NCBI RefSeq assembly: GCF_014203045.1
Contig: NZ_JACHIF010000010.1
Span: 124,001 to 188,000 of the forward strand
Source of the DNA: Prosthecobacter dejongeii
Lineage (GTDB): Bacteria > Verrucomicrobiota > Verrucomicrobiia > Verrucomicrobiales > Verrucomicrobiaceae
Length of the DNA: 64,000 nucleotides
Direction of reading: 5' to 3'
The position numbers were made by a program, and so were the translations under genes. Under the pieces are notes generated by a model. It saw nothing but the letters and a program-made list of their open reading frames with translations, was not told where the DNA came from and did no database searches. Shown piece after piece: positions 1 through 6,994 of the stretch. Numbering within the stretch: position 1 is the stretch's first letter; each line of letters begins with the position of its first letter.

Positions 1-17
1 CCGAGGCCCTTTCCTTC

Positions 18-797
18 TCACGCGGCTAGGCCGACATGAGTGTCTAACAGCCCGTGGAGTGCCTCGGTGCGTTTGGGCAGCTCTGCGAGGTTGCCGCTTT
101 TCAGGGACTCGGTGAAGGCATTGAACAGGCTCCAAACATTTCGGCTGGCAAAGGCCTCGTATCTGGGTTCCCTCCATTCATTGAGCACTGAGGGGATGAG
201 GCGGTTGGAGCACACGCCGACATCCGTTGCGCGGATGATGAGGTCATGGGCATCTGCTTCACCGATGTCCGCTTCCTTGTAGGCGGCGATGCGTTTGTCC
301 TGGTCGTGCCACTTGACCATGAGTTGGCCGATGGAGCGTCCCACCAGTTGCGGCAGGTCACGGACAATGAAGCGGGTGTGTTTGCGGGCGAATTTGATCT
401 CTCCTGAAAAGGAAAGGTTGTCGCACACAAACACACTGGCACCGGCCACGATCCCAGCGGGGAAGGTTTTATCATGGCTGTTACGCAATCCCAGCACCCA
501 GCAATAATCTTCGCTGGACTGATGAGAGGTCACTTCCATGAGACCAAAATAACGCATGCCATCGTGTGACAGCGAATGCGCCTGCGTGCCAATCTTGAGC
601 CGGGAACTGGACAGGGTTTTCTGGACGGTGGTGATGAGCTGATGATGTGGAATTGGACACCAGCTATCGGTGGGTGCAGGAGTCGGCACAGAACGGACTT
701 CTTGAAGGTCGGCTGTGTGAGCACCGCAATGCAATATCAGGTTAGGGGATTTACGAGGCTTAGCCATAGGGGCGATTAAATCGAGGTTTGCGATCAT
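18..797 (-). CDS. DUF932-family (plasmid/phage-type) protein
   Basis: The 259-residue protein has the conserved DUF932 core: an R-N-S-H-D-K-T segment near residue 105, an A-G-x-x-x-G-A-x-V-F-V-C-D-N stretch, then a K-H-T segment followed by I-x-x-D-L-x-x-L. DUF932 proteins are typical cargo of plasmids, phages and integrative elements; their biochemical role is not settled. It is the last gene visible at the left edge and lies downstream of the clamp gene, past a terminator hairpin. A second in-frame ATG at position 767 is an alternative start. The family call is firm; the function is unknown. Confidence 0.8.
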   Translation of the reverse strand: MIANLDLIAPMAKPRKSPNLILHCGAHTADLQEVRSVPTPAPTDSWCPIPHHQLITTVQKTLSSSRLKIGTQAHSLSHDGMRYFGLMEVTSHQSSEDYCWVLGLRNSHDKTFPAGIVAGASVFVCDNLSFSGEIKFARKHTRFIVRDLPQLVGRSIGQLMVKWHDQDKRIAAYKEADIGEADAHDLIIRATDVGVCSNRLIPSVLNEWREPRYEAFASRNVWSLFNAFTESLKSGNLAELPKRTEALHGLLDTHVGLAA

Positions 798-971
798 GGG
801 GATGTGGTAGTTAGAGGAGGTTTTAAATTATTTAATTGATGACTGATTTAATGGGTGAATGGCCTGGTCATGACAGGGAACCCATGAGGTTTATTCTTTG
901 GATGGCGACACGTTTGAGACGTTCCTACAAGCGAAAGAAGACCGGGGTGGTGTGTGCAGTTGAGGGCCGAT

Positions 972-1013
972 AAAAAAAGAACCCGGCACGTCGGTGAAGA
1001 CGCAGCGGGTTCT
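972..1013 (-). terminator. Rho-independent terminator after clamp gene
   Basis: Inverted repeat AGAACCCG (978-985) with CGGGTTCT (1006-1013). On the minus strand it is followed by a run of seven T. It lies about 30 bases beyond the clamp stop codon. The rest of 798-1043 shows no gene. Confidence 0.75.
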
Positions 1014-1043
1014 GTTTCTCAAATGATGGATGGATTGTTCGGC

Positions 1044-2471
1044 TTACAACTTGAGGCCTTGCAGGGTACGTAGCGTGGAGCGGACAGAACTCATTTCTCG
1101 GGCACTGGTTTTCTGTTCACGCTGGAGAAGCTTGAGTTTATTGGCCAGGTCACGGATTTGGTTAAGCCCGTCCTGAAACCGATCCCGTAGGAGGTTGCAG
1201 AGGTTGAGCGCTTCTTCCATGGCAGGAGCGCTAGGCCCTGATTCAGGAGCATCGGAGTTGGGACGATTGAGCATTGGATTTGGAGTTGGGGGTTTAGGGT
1301 TCTGCTGAGGGACTGTCGCCGTATCCACCTTTCGGATGGGAGTGGGTTGAGGCGATGTGCCTGCCTTGTCAGACCTCACGGGCATGATGATGAGTTGCTT
1401 GCCTTGCGCATGAAGACGCAGAGGTGAACGTTCATCAAAGAGGCTGATGTGATGCAGACCGAATTGCAGAGCTTTGATGAGGAAACGACGGTCCAAAAAG
1501 ATCGTCACTTCCGGTCCATGGCCTTGCGTCGCTTCTAGAGGGATGTGCAGCCAAGGTTCTTCGGCACTGGGTTTTGCCAGCAAGTTGAGGGTGTTGCCTT
1601 TCCACTGCATGCCCAGCGTATGAAACTGAGTGTCATGGTTAGGCAGGCGCTGTATCAACTGGATCACTGCTTCCAATTGATCTGGAGGCAAATTCAGGTG
1701 TGTCTTCGCTTGGGTTGGGTCTGGAACTGCAACCTGCCAGTCCGGGTATTTATCCGGGATCTGACGGGATACGAATCTCCATCTGCGGCTGCTGATTTGC
1801 ACCCACTCTTCGTTGCTTTTGATCTGCCATTCACCATCCCAAAGAAAATCCTTCCACCCCAAGAATTTATGGCTGGGGATGAGGACAGATTGTTTCAGTG
1901 GGAGGGTGAAGGAATTTGCGGAGTAGAGGTGTTTTCCATCGGTGCCCACCAAGTAGTTGGCCTTGGGGTTTCGGACATCAATGAAGGTGCCATTGAGCAC
2001 GTAACGGGTGGCATCGGTACTGGTGCAGGACATCGCTTCATGAAAGCTTTGTCGCAGATGTGCAGGCAGCGGAACCGACTCATGATTGAGGCGCGGTGTC
2101 ACAGGGAAATCTGTCACCGGCAAGAGTTTGATTTTGGTTTCTCCTATCTGGCCACCCAATGAAAATTGGATTGCCAAATTCTCGGGGTCGGTGGTGATGC
2201 GGATCTGCTCACCCTTGCCGCAGCTTTTAACGGTGTGCAGGAGCTGATCATAAGGCACGAGCACGGTCGCGGGTGGACCTTCAGAGGGGTGTTCAAAGCG
2301 CACGGTGACAAAATGGTCGAGATCTGTGCCGGTAAGGGCAATCCAACCATCTGCGTTGCGATCAATTTTAACGTGTTTAAGGAGGGGTAAGGTGGCTTTG
2401 GGTGTGATCACCTTGCCAAGTCCCGTCAGAGCCGCCTTGAGCTCTGCAATGGGTAAGACGATGGGTTTCAT
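1044..2471 (-). CDS. Element-borne DNA polymerase sliding clamp (DnaN-like) with C-terminal extension
   Basis: Residues 1-366 align by eye with the bacterial beta clamp: a T-G-T-D-L near 48-51, V-T-D-F-P near 119-123, G-T-D-G-K-H-L near 176-182, a P-D-x-Y-P-D-W-x-x-x-V-P segment near 239-250 and the usual clamp end M-P-V-R at 363-366. Clamps normally stop there. This one continues for about 109 residues: a Pro-rich linker, then a helical, probably coiled-coil tail from about residue 415. It is unlikely to be the housekeeping dnaN because it sits among mobile-element genes without dnaA or recF. It probably tethers an element-encoded polymerase, ligase or nuclease to DNA. The neighbouring ligase and nuclease are candidate partners (inference). 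Confidence 0.85.
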   Translation of the reverse strand: MKPIVLPIAELKAALTGLGKVITPKATLPLLKHVKIDRNADGWIALTGTDLDHFVTVRFEHPSEGPPATVLVPYDQLLHTVKSCGKGEQIRITTDPENLAIQFSLGGQIGETKIKLLPVTDFPVTPRLNHESVPLPAHLRQSFHEAMSCTSTDATRYVLNGTFIDVRNPKANYLVGTDGKHLYSANSFTLPLKQSVLIPSHKFLGWKDFLWDGEWQIKSNEEWVQISSRRWRFVSRQIPDKYPDWQVAVPDPTQAKTHLNLPPDQLEAVIQLIQRLPNHDTQFHTLGMQWKGNTLNLLAKPSAEEPWLHIPLEATQGHGPEVTIFLDRRFLIKALQFGLHHISLFDERSPLRLHAQGKQLIIMPVRSDKAGTSPQPTPIRKVDTATVPQQNPKPPTPNPMLNRPNSDAPESGPSAPAMEEALNLCNLLRDRFQDGLNQIRDLANKLKLLQREQKTSAREMSSVRSTLRTLQGLKL

Positions 2472-2490
2472 AAACGATGGGGTTGAGGTT

Positions 2491-2531
2491 AAAAACCAAC
2501 CACCCCTGCTTCCGTGAAGAAGTCAGGGGTG
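2491..2531 (-). terminator. Hairpin between ligase and clamp genes
   Basis: Inverted repeat CACCCCTG (2501-2508) with CAGGGGTG (2524-2531). On the minus strand it is followed five bases later by five T. It lies after the ligase stop and 20-60 bases before the clamp start, so it could act as terminator or as 5'-UTR attenuator. Confidence 0.6.
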
Positions 2532-2557
2532 ATCGGCAGCGGGGTGACTGTGAGGAA

Positions 2558-3625
2558 TTACACAGTCACGAGTGTTGGCTCAGCTTTGTATTTTAGCTGA
2601 TCGGTGGTACATTCAGCGGCACGGATGTCTTCACGAACGCCTAGATAAACAGGCTGGTAGATTGAGCCGGATTCCCAGAAGGCATAGAGATAACGACATT
2701 CCACCACCGAGCCTGCTTTGGGCATGGCATGGTTGGGTGGAATGGTCATGTTGCCTGCCCTCTTGATTTTATCTCCCTCAAACAGCAGCAGTGAAACGCT
2801 TCTTTTGTCATTGCTTTTGGCGACAACAAAGGAGGCAGTTTCATAGAACTTGTGCTTGAGACATGGACCGCCGGCGTTGGGTCTGCCAGGCGTGTAGGTA
2901 GCGTCCATGTGCCTGAAGACCACTCCCTCTTTGCCTTGCTCCTTCAGGGTTTGAAACCACGGCTCCTTTTCCGGAGCGCAGTAACTTTCCACCAGTTTAA
3001 TGTGGGTATGCCTGAAGGTGCGCAGGAAATCACGCAACTGGAAGTAACGTGTGGCAAAGCGTGACTGTCGGAGGTCTTCACCTGCCAGGGACAGGATGTC
3101 GAAGACATGGAACACGTCTCCCACCGCTTCACCATCGAGAATAAAATCCTCATGACATTGCGCGGCACTTTGTTGGATGGTTTCAGGGGGTGTGAAGGTC
3201 ACTCCCAAGCGGTTGATGCTGGTGATGACCTTGCCCTGTTTTTGCAGGAGCATTCGCCTGCCATCCATTTTCTCCTGCATCCAGTGGACGTGATCTTGAA
3301 GAAGATCCTCAAGTTCGTCCTCTGCAACAGGGTTTAACAGCATGCAGCGAAGGCCCGTGGGCTTTTGTGGCTGATGCTGGAGGCTTTCAGTTAAGGCGGG
3401 ACCTTGCGTGTAGCCAGTGGCCAATTTTTGCCGCACCAGACGATCATAGGCCGTTTTAGCGACGACGTAGGAAACAGGAACGGGGGTCTTGCTGCCAGTG
3501 GTCAGCGTGCTGCCACGACGACCATAGGCGAAGTTAACGACGTAACCTTGCTCCTGGGGTTGGAGGCTGGCTTGACAAACTTTGTCAGAACCGTTTTCAC
3601 GGCAGTAGAGCGTAATGCTTTCCAT
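2558..3625 (-). CDS. WGR-domain ATP-dependent DNA ligase
   Basis: The protein has 355 residues. Residues 1-72 look like a WGR domain (Y-G-R-R-G near 34-38, a Y-D-R-L-V-x-x-K-x-x-x-G-Y end), a nucleic-acid-binding module. Residues 110-340 carry the nucleotidyltransferase motifs of ATP-dependent ligases: motif I K-M-D-G-R-R with the AMP-accepting Lys at 119, L-D-G-E-A near 163-167, motif III F-H-V-F-D near 172, motif IV E-G-V-V-F near 233 and motif V L-K-H-K-F near 256. The OB-fold tail is short and the usual N-terminal DNA-binding domain is absent. It would seal nicks using ATP, independent of the host NAD-dependent ligase. It sits in the element's DNA-processing module between the clamp and two membrane proteins. 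Confidence 0.85.
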   Translation of the reverse strand: MESITLYCRENGSDKVCQASLQPQEQGYVVNFAYGRRGSTLTTGSKTPVPVSYVVAKTAYDRLVRQKLATGYTQGPALTESLQHQPQKPTGLRCMLLNPVAEDELEDLLQDHVHWMQEKMDGRRMLLQKQGKVITSINRLGVTFTPPETIQQSAAQCHEDFILDGEAVGDVFHVFDILSLAGEDLRQSRFATRYFQLRDFLRTFRHTHIKLVESYCAPEKEPWFQTLKEQGKEGVVFRHMDATYTPGRPNAGGPCLKHKFYETASFVVAKSNDKRSVSLLLFEGDKIKRAGNMTIPPNHAMPKAGSVVECRYLYAFWESGSIYQPVYLGVREDIRAAECTTDQLKYKAEPTLVTV

Positions 3626-3633
3626 GTGGGTAT

Positions 3634-3672
3634 AAAAAAAGCCGGACCATCCATGAGTGGACGATCCGGCTT
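3634..3672 (-). terminator. Terminator-like hairpin directly upstream of ligase start
   Basis: Stem AAGCCGGA (3639-3646) with TCCGGCTT (3665-3672), followed on the minus strand by seven T. The run ends fewer than ten bases before the ligase ATG at 3625. Confidence 0.7.
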
Positions 3673-3690
3673 GGGGGTTGTGGTTGGGGG

Positions 3691-4170
3691 TTAATACATG
3701 TCTCGGCGTCCCCTGCCCCGAAGGTCAAGACAGGTGCGAATGATGTAGAGCAATCCGCAGACGAGCAGGATGCTGAGCAACACAGACAAGGGGAACAGCA
3801 CAAAGCTGGTCACGGTCTGAGTCAGCACCACGACCCAAGTCTGGAACTGACCGAGTGCGAGGGTGACGAGCGGAGCAACCGCCAAGGCCGGAATGGCCAC
3901 GGTCAATGCCACGCGCAAATTAAGTTTGATGAACTCACGGAGCTGCCCCTGGGGAGACAACCAATAAACAAGGCAATGACCCATGAAGCGCATCACCTCG
4001 GCCGATCTTTCGATGGCACTGAGGCGAGGCAAGTCATGATCCACCACCGGAGGTGCGAGAGGTTTAGGCTGCCAAAGGGGCCTCCAACTCGCCCCCAGAC
4101 GCTTCACCCATGAACTGGGATTGGCGACCGTTGAGCGAGGAGAGGTGTCCCATTCGTCGTGTTCTAACAT
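3691..4170 (-). CDS. Unknown element membrane protein
   Basis: From the ATG at 4170 this is a 159-residue protein with a soluble, acidic and Pro-rich N-terminal half and two hydrophobic stretches in the C-terminal half (about residues 80-105 and 115-145), ending in a basic tail. No family was recognised. It overlaps the upstream membrane-protein gene by 107 bases in another frame. An alternative ATG at 4224 would lengthen the overlap. The overlap suggests translational coupling and a joint function of the two membrane proteins, but that is inference. Confidence 0.55.
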   Translation of the reverse strand: MLEHDEWDTSPRSTVANPSSWVKRLGASWRPLWQPKPLAPPVVDHDLPRLSAIERSAEVMRFMGHCLVYWLSPQGQLREFIKLNLRVALTVAIPALAVAPLVTLALGQFQTWVVVLTQTVTSFVLFPLSVLLSILLVCGLLYIIRTCLDLRGRGRRDMY

Positions 4171-4408
4171 AATGTTTGCGTGTGGTTGCGCCGAGGGCGG
4201 TTCCGAGGATGAAAAGAAAGGCACAGGCGATGCCTAAAGAGCCGGTGGCAATTTGCCAAAGGTCCAAGGTGTGATGCTGTGCGCTGACTTGGTTTTCGAG
4301 AGTAATGATTTTGGTCCGGTATTCCGGCACAGGGTCGCTGGTATGATCAAACCATCCGGCCTGTGAAGCCGGAGGAATCAACACCAAGAGAAGGAGCATT
4401 TTTTTCAT
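4064..4408 (-). CDS. Small secreted/membrane protein of the element
   Basis: The chosen ATG at 4408 starts a clear signal peptide (M-K-K-M then a Leu-rich core ending A-S-Q-A), giving 114 residues. A longer form from 4477 would run through the upstream terminator hairpin and is unlikely. After about 35 residues with a short coiled-coil-like part comes one transmembrane segment (about residues 55-75) and a basic cytoplasmic tail. This plan, a signal peptide then a second membrane helix, resembles small membrane components of conjugation or phage systems, but no family can be named. Confidence 0.6.
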   Translation of the reverse strand: MKKMLLLLVLIPPASQAGWFDHTSDPVPEYRTKIITLENQVSAQHHTLDLWQIATGSLGIACAFLFILGTALGATTRKHYVRTRRMGHLSSLNGRQSQFMGEASGGELEAPLAA

Positions 4409-4433
4409 GAATGAAGGGGGCTTAGGGTTGAAG

Positions 4434-4468
4434 AAAAAAGGCCGGTCTCCTGGGTGGAAAACCGGCCT
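4434..4468 (-). terminator. Terminator hairpin after nuclease gene
   Basis: Stem AGGCCGGT (4439-4446) with ACCGGCCT (4461-4468), followed on the minus strand by six T. It lies between the nuclease stop at 4487 and the next start at 4408. Confidence 0.75.
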
Positions 4469-4486
4469 CTTTTGCATATGTGTTTT

Positions 4487-5296
4487 TTAATGCCATCGGC
4501 GGCATTCGTTGAAGAACTCGCAACTCGCACACTGCATCCCTGGTGAAGGAATGAAGTCTTGGCGCTGCAAGCCTTCGGTGTAGGCCTCGATCTGTTTAAA
4601 CAGCCGTAATTGCTGTCGGGGCATCATGGGTGGCATCGGGGTGATGACCACTTTCGGGTTCTTGAGCTTGACCAGGTGATGCAGTTCTACGCCGCTTTCC
4701 TGTTGTCCGGTGTTGTGCCGGTAAAGAAGGGAGTAGCTGCTGGTCTGGATCTCGTGACTGTGAGCCGCCTTTTCCGAATTTGGATTGCTGGCACAGGTTT
4801 TGTAATCAATCACTTTGCGTTGTTGCACGAGGTCGAGGATGCCGATCAACCGAGGTAAACCATGGTTGATGAGGTTGGCCTCCACGGGCACTTCTACGGC
4901 ATCGGGTTTGACATCGGCAGGCAGATGGCTTTCACGCAAATACGTGTTCACCAGACGCCAGCCTGTGGTCTTTTCCTCCGCCTCTTCATCGGGTTTCCAA
5001 GGAATCCCGTCCGGGTCGTCCGACCATGCTTTTGCATAAGCCTCATGCGCTTGGATAAGCGTGAGGGGCTTTTGCACCCAGCGTGCCTTGTTCCATGACT
5101 TTAACACGGCGTGAACCGCATTGCCGACATGCAGCGACGCTGTCTTGGGCTTTTTTATTTTGAGCACGTAGCGAAAGAAGAACTTCAACCTGCACTGCAA
5201 AAACAGGTTCAGCCGTGAGGCGGAGACCTGTTCTTGCAATGAGGCGATGATGTCTTTCTCACTCGGCTCCTCTTTGGGGGGGGCCTGGGTGTTCAT
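4487..5296 (-). CDS. PD-(D/E)XK nuclease, RecB/Cas4-like with Fe-S cysteines
   Basis: The 269-residue protein has the RecB-nuclease motif set: S-x-S-R-L-N-x-F-x-x-C near residues 25-35, a G-N-x-x-H with His62, G-I-L-D with Asp155 and I-D-Y-K-T with Asp164 and Lys166. One Cys at 35 and three at 256, 259 and 265 match the four-cysteine iron-sulfur staple of Cas4, AddB and related exonucleases. It is therefore likely an Mg-dependent DNA exonuclease that resects ends. No cas1, cas2 or CRISPR array is present, so a Cas4 role in adaptation is not supported. Its start overlaps the stop of the upstream gene by four bases (ATGA), indicating translational coupling. Confidence 0.85.
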   Translation of the reverse strand: MNTQAPPKEEPSEKDIIASLQEQVSASRLNLFLQCRLKFFFRYVLKIKKPKTASLHVGNAVHAVLKSWNKARWVQKPLTLIQAHEAYAKAWSDDPDGIPWKPDEEAEEKTTGWRLVNTYLRESHLPADVKPDAVEVPVEANLINHGLPRLIGILDLVQQRKVIDYKTCASNPNSEKAAHSHEIQTSSYSLLYRHNTGQQESGVELHHLVKLKNPKVVITPMPPMMPRQQLRLFKQIEAYTEGLQRQDFIPSPGMQCASCEFFNECRRWH

Positions 5297-5817
5297 GCAG
5301 CTTGGCGTTGAGTGGGACGTTGTTGCCAGCGGGTTTGACGTGCAGGTTTGCCAGCTTTCACCAGCAAATCTTCGATCAACTGAGAGGCTTGCATTTTATT
5401 GAGCTGCTTCACTCCCAGACCAAAGAGCTGCTGCGACAGATCTTCGGCCTCCTGCTTCTCCAGGTTGTTGTCACTGACGATGCGCAGGATGAATCCCCGC
5501 TGCCCGTCGGTGCAGTTCCAGGCATCTCCGTTAGCGCGAGGCTGCCGGGGACTTTTGCTTTGCTGACGTATTTGCCCTTGGGATGGGTAATTGCGGTGGT
5601 TGGCTTGTGCGTGGCCGTTGCTGGCTTGGGGGACAAAACCGGGCTCTTGGATTTCCTGGTCCACCGAGTGTTGCAGGAGCTGATAAAGCTTCTGAACTTC
5701 GGCTTCGACCTGGGAGATGTCGGTGAGTTCGATTTCGACGGAGGCACTGAAGCTGTGGCTGCTGTATTGGGGGAGCCCGAGCTTTTTGCTGTAGTTGGCG
5801 CTGAGTTTGACTGCCAT
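5293..5817 (-). CDS. Unknown element protein coupled to the nuclease
   Basis: From the ATG at 5817 (M-A-V-K-L-S) this is a 174-residue protein; a start at 5841 is also possible. Residues 1-55 look folded and beta-rich with a short helical stretch. Residues 60-105 are a Gln/Asn/Pro/Ser-rich linker, and the C-terminal 70 residues are helical with a W-N-C-T-D-G-Q-R-G-F-I-L start and a basic Gln/Arg end. The stop overlaps the nuclease start, so the two are probably co-translated. A single-stranded-DNA-binding or recombination mediator partner for the nuclease is plausible by context, but no family was recognised. Confidence 0.6.
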   Translation of the reverse strand: MAVKLSANYSKKLGLPQYSSHSFSASVEIELTDISQVEAEVQKLYQLLQHSVDQEIQEPGFVPQASNGHAQANHRNYPSQGQIRQQSKSPRQPRANGDAWNCTDGQRGFILRIVSDNNLEKQEAEDLSQQLFGLGVKQLNKMQASQLIEDLLVKAGKPARQTRWQQRPTQRQAA

Positions 5818-5841
5818 GATGTTGGGGTGGTGTTGGGGCAC

Positions 5842-5876
5842 AAAAAACCGGCTTCTCAGGAATTGAGAAAGCCGGT
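5842..5876 (-). terminator. Terminator-like hairpin just upstream of 5817 start
   Basis: Stem ACCGGC-TTCTC (5847-5857) with GAGAA-A-GCCGGT (to 5876), followed on the minus strand by six T. It leaves only 25 bases to the next start codon. Confidence 0.7.
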
Positions 5877-5903
5877 GCTTTTGAGCTTGGGTTTGTGGAT
5901 GTC

Positions 5904-6098
5904 CTAGACCGCTTGTGAGCGATCTGGAACGGAAGTAAGATCACTGGCCTGTGTCCATCCAGGGGAGCCTTGGAGGGCTGCCTGTAGAAGCATTTCAGCA
6001 AGCCGTGTCATGGGGATACGACGGCGCTTGGCTTCATGATAAAGGACACAAACCAGGAATCTCGACAACGGGGGTGAGTAGTGGGTGGGTCTGGCCAT
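5904..6098 (-). CDS. Small putative ribbon-helix-helix protein
   Basis: 64 residues. The segment P-P-L-S-R-F-L-V followed by a helix rich in basic residues and then M-T-R-L-A-E-M-L-L-Q-A-A-L resembles the strand-helix-helix layout of CopG/Arc-type regulators. The short length and position between two hairpins fit a small DNA-binding regulator of the element. Family membership cannot be confirmed by eye. Confidence 0.45.
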   Translation of the reverse strand: MARPTHYSPPLSRFLVCVLYHEAKRRRIPMTRLAEMLLQAALQGSPGWTQASDLTSVPDRSQAV

Positions 6099-6106
6099 AA
6101 GGGCAC

Positions 6107-6135
6107 AAAAAAGGAAGGACTTAAGGGCCTTCCTT
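6107..6135 (-). terminator. Terminator hairpin after 6156-6503 gene
   Basis: Stem AAGGAAGG (6111-6118) with CCTTCCTT (6128-6135), followed on the minus strand by six T. It ends nine bases before the start at 6098. Confidence 0.75.
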
Positions 6136-6155
6136 CTTCATGGTATTATACCAAA

Positions 6156-6503
6156 TTATGGTAAGTTTTTTAACTGATTAATCAATATGGTTTCTTCAGT
6201 ATTATTGGTAATGATCAAGACGCGCAGATCATGCAACTCCTCCATTAAAACAAAAATTCCTATAATATCAAGTTGAATAAGCTCATCACTTATATTGTCT
6301 TCAAGTTCCCTTAGGTTACAAATTTCACACCACCCCTTATCAATTAAGTGAAAGAAATTAAGACAGTAGTTTACCTCGGAGACAATATTCTGGTGTAGAT
6401 GTTTGAGTAAGCACCCCTTGAGTTCAATGTTAAAGGCTCCGTTTACTGGGAGGCTCTCACCCTTTGTGTGAGGGATTGTGATACGTGTATTATTTAAAGT
6501 CAT
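6156..6503 (-). CDS. Unknown AT-rich element gene
   Basis: The 115-residue protein is rich in Ile, Leu, Asn and Glu. It has no signal peptide and no motif that I recognise. The gene and its 100-base upstream flank are clearly more AT-rich than the genes on both sides, which suggests a separate and recent acquisition inside the element. It is followed by its own terminator, so it may be transcribed alone. Coding status rests only on the uninterrupted frame and position. Confidence 0.45.
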   Translation of the reverse strand: MTLNNTRITIPHTKGESLPVNGAFNIELKGCLLKHLHQNIVSEVNYCLNFFHLIDKGWCEICNLRELEDNISDELIQLDIIGIFVLMEELHDLRVLIITNNTEETILINQLKNLP

Positions 6504-6613
6504 GTATTATTATGTCGCCCTTTTGAGGATTTTCCGCAGCCCCGATTTGAGTGCGCGGTCAATTGGTTCGACATCCACAATATAATATATTATCCTACGA
6601 AGTCAAATTGCAA

Positions 6614-6923
6614 TTAAGAGTAATACCTATTTTTATCAATTTTATCACGGATGCTTTCAAGCTTGGCCTTGAGTGATTTATTCCAAGCTTCGATTTTGTC
6701 GAACACCCTACCCATATACACGCCAAGAATATTCAATAGACCTTCCATAACGGTCTTCATGAAGATGCAGAAAATGATGAATGTTGGGATGGCGACAGCA
6801 ATTGCAAGCCAGACCCAGATCATGCGGGTTGTCACTGGCTTCCGATGTCTTGGCAAGGTTGACCGTCTTGCTGCCTGTGGAGGGCCCCCAGAGCACGCAT
6901 GCAATCAGGACGATCCAAACCAT
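6614..6923 (-). pseudogene. Small membrane protein, apparently frameshifted
   Basis: Two overlapping frames together make one sensible protein. The frame starting at 6923 gives a signal peptide (M-V-W-I-V-L-I-A-C-V-L-W-G-P) and a short polar linker ending D-N-P-H near 6830. From there the second frame continues M-I-W-V-W-L-A-I-A-V with a membrane helix and a basic amphipathic tail ending at 6614. This signal-linker-helix plan matches the neighbour at 4064-4408. A one-base indel near 6820-6835 would explain it. Otherwise a 69-residue protein from the ATG at 6823 is the coding unit. Confidence 0.4.
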
Positions 6924-6994
6924 TCCTGCAACCTTTGCCCCACATCACATATTGTGTGGAATTTGAAGGTTCAGTGCCGGTGTGCTGACGAGCA

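Noticed and set aside
4487..5296. Cas4 of a CRISPR system
   Set aside because: Motifs are shared with RecB-type nucleases in general, and no cas1/cas2 genes or spaced repeats occur in the window.
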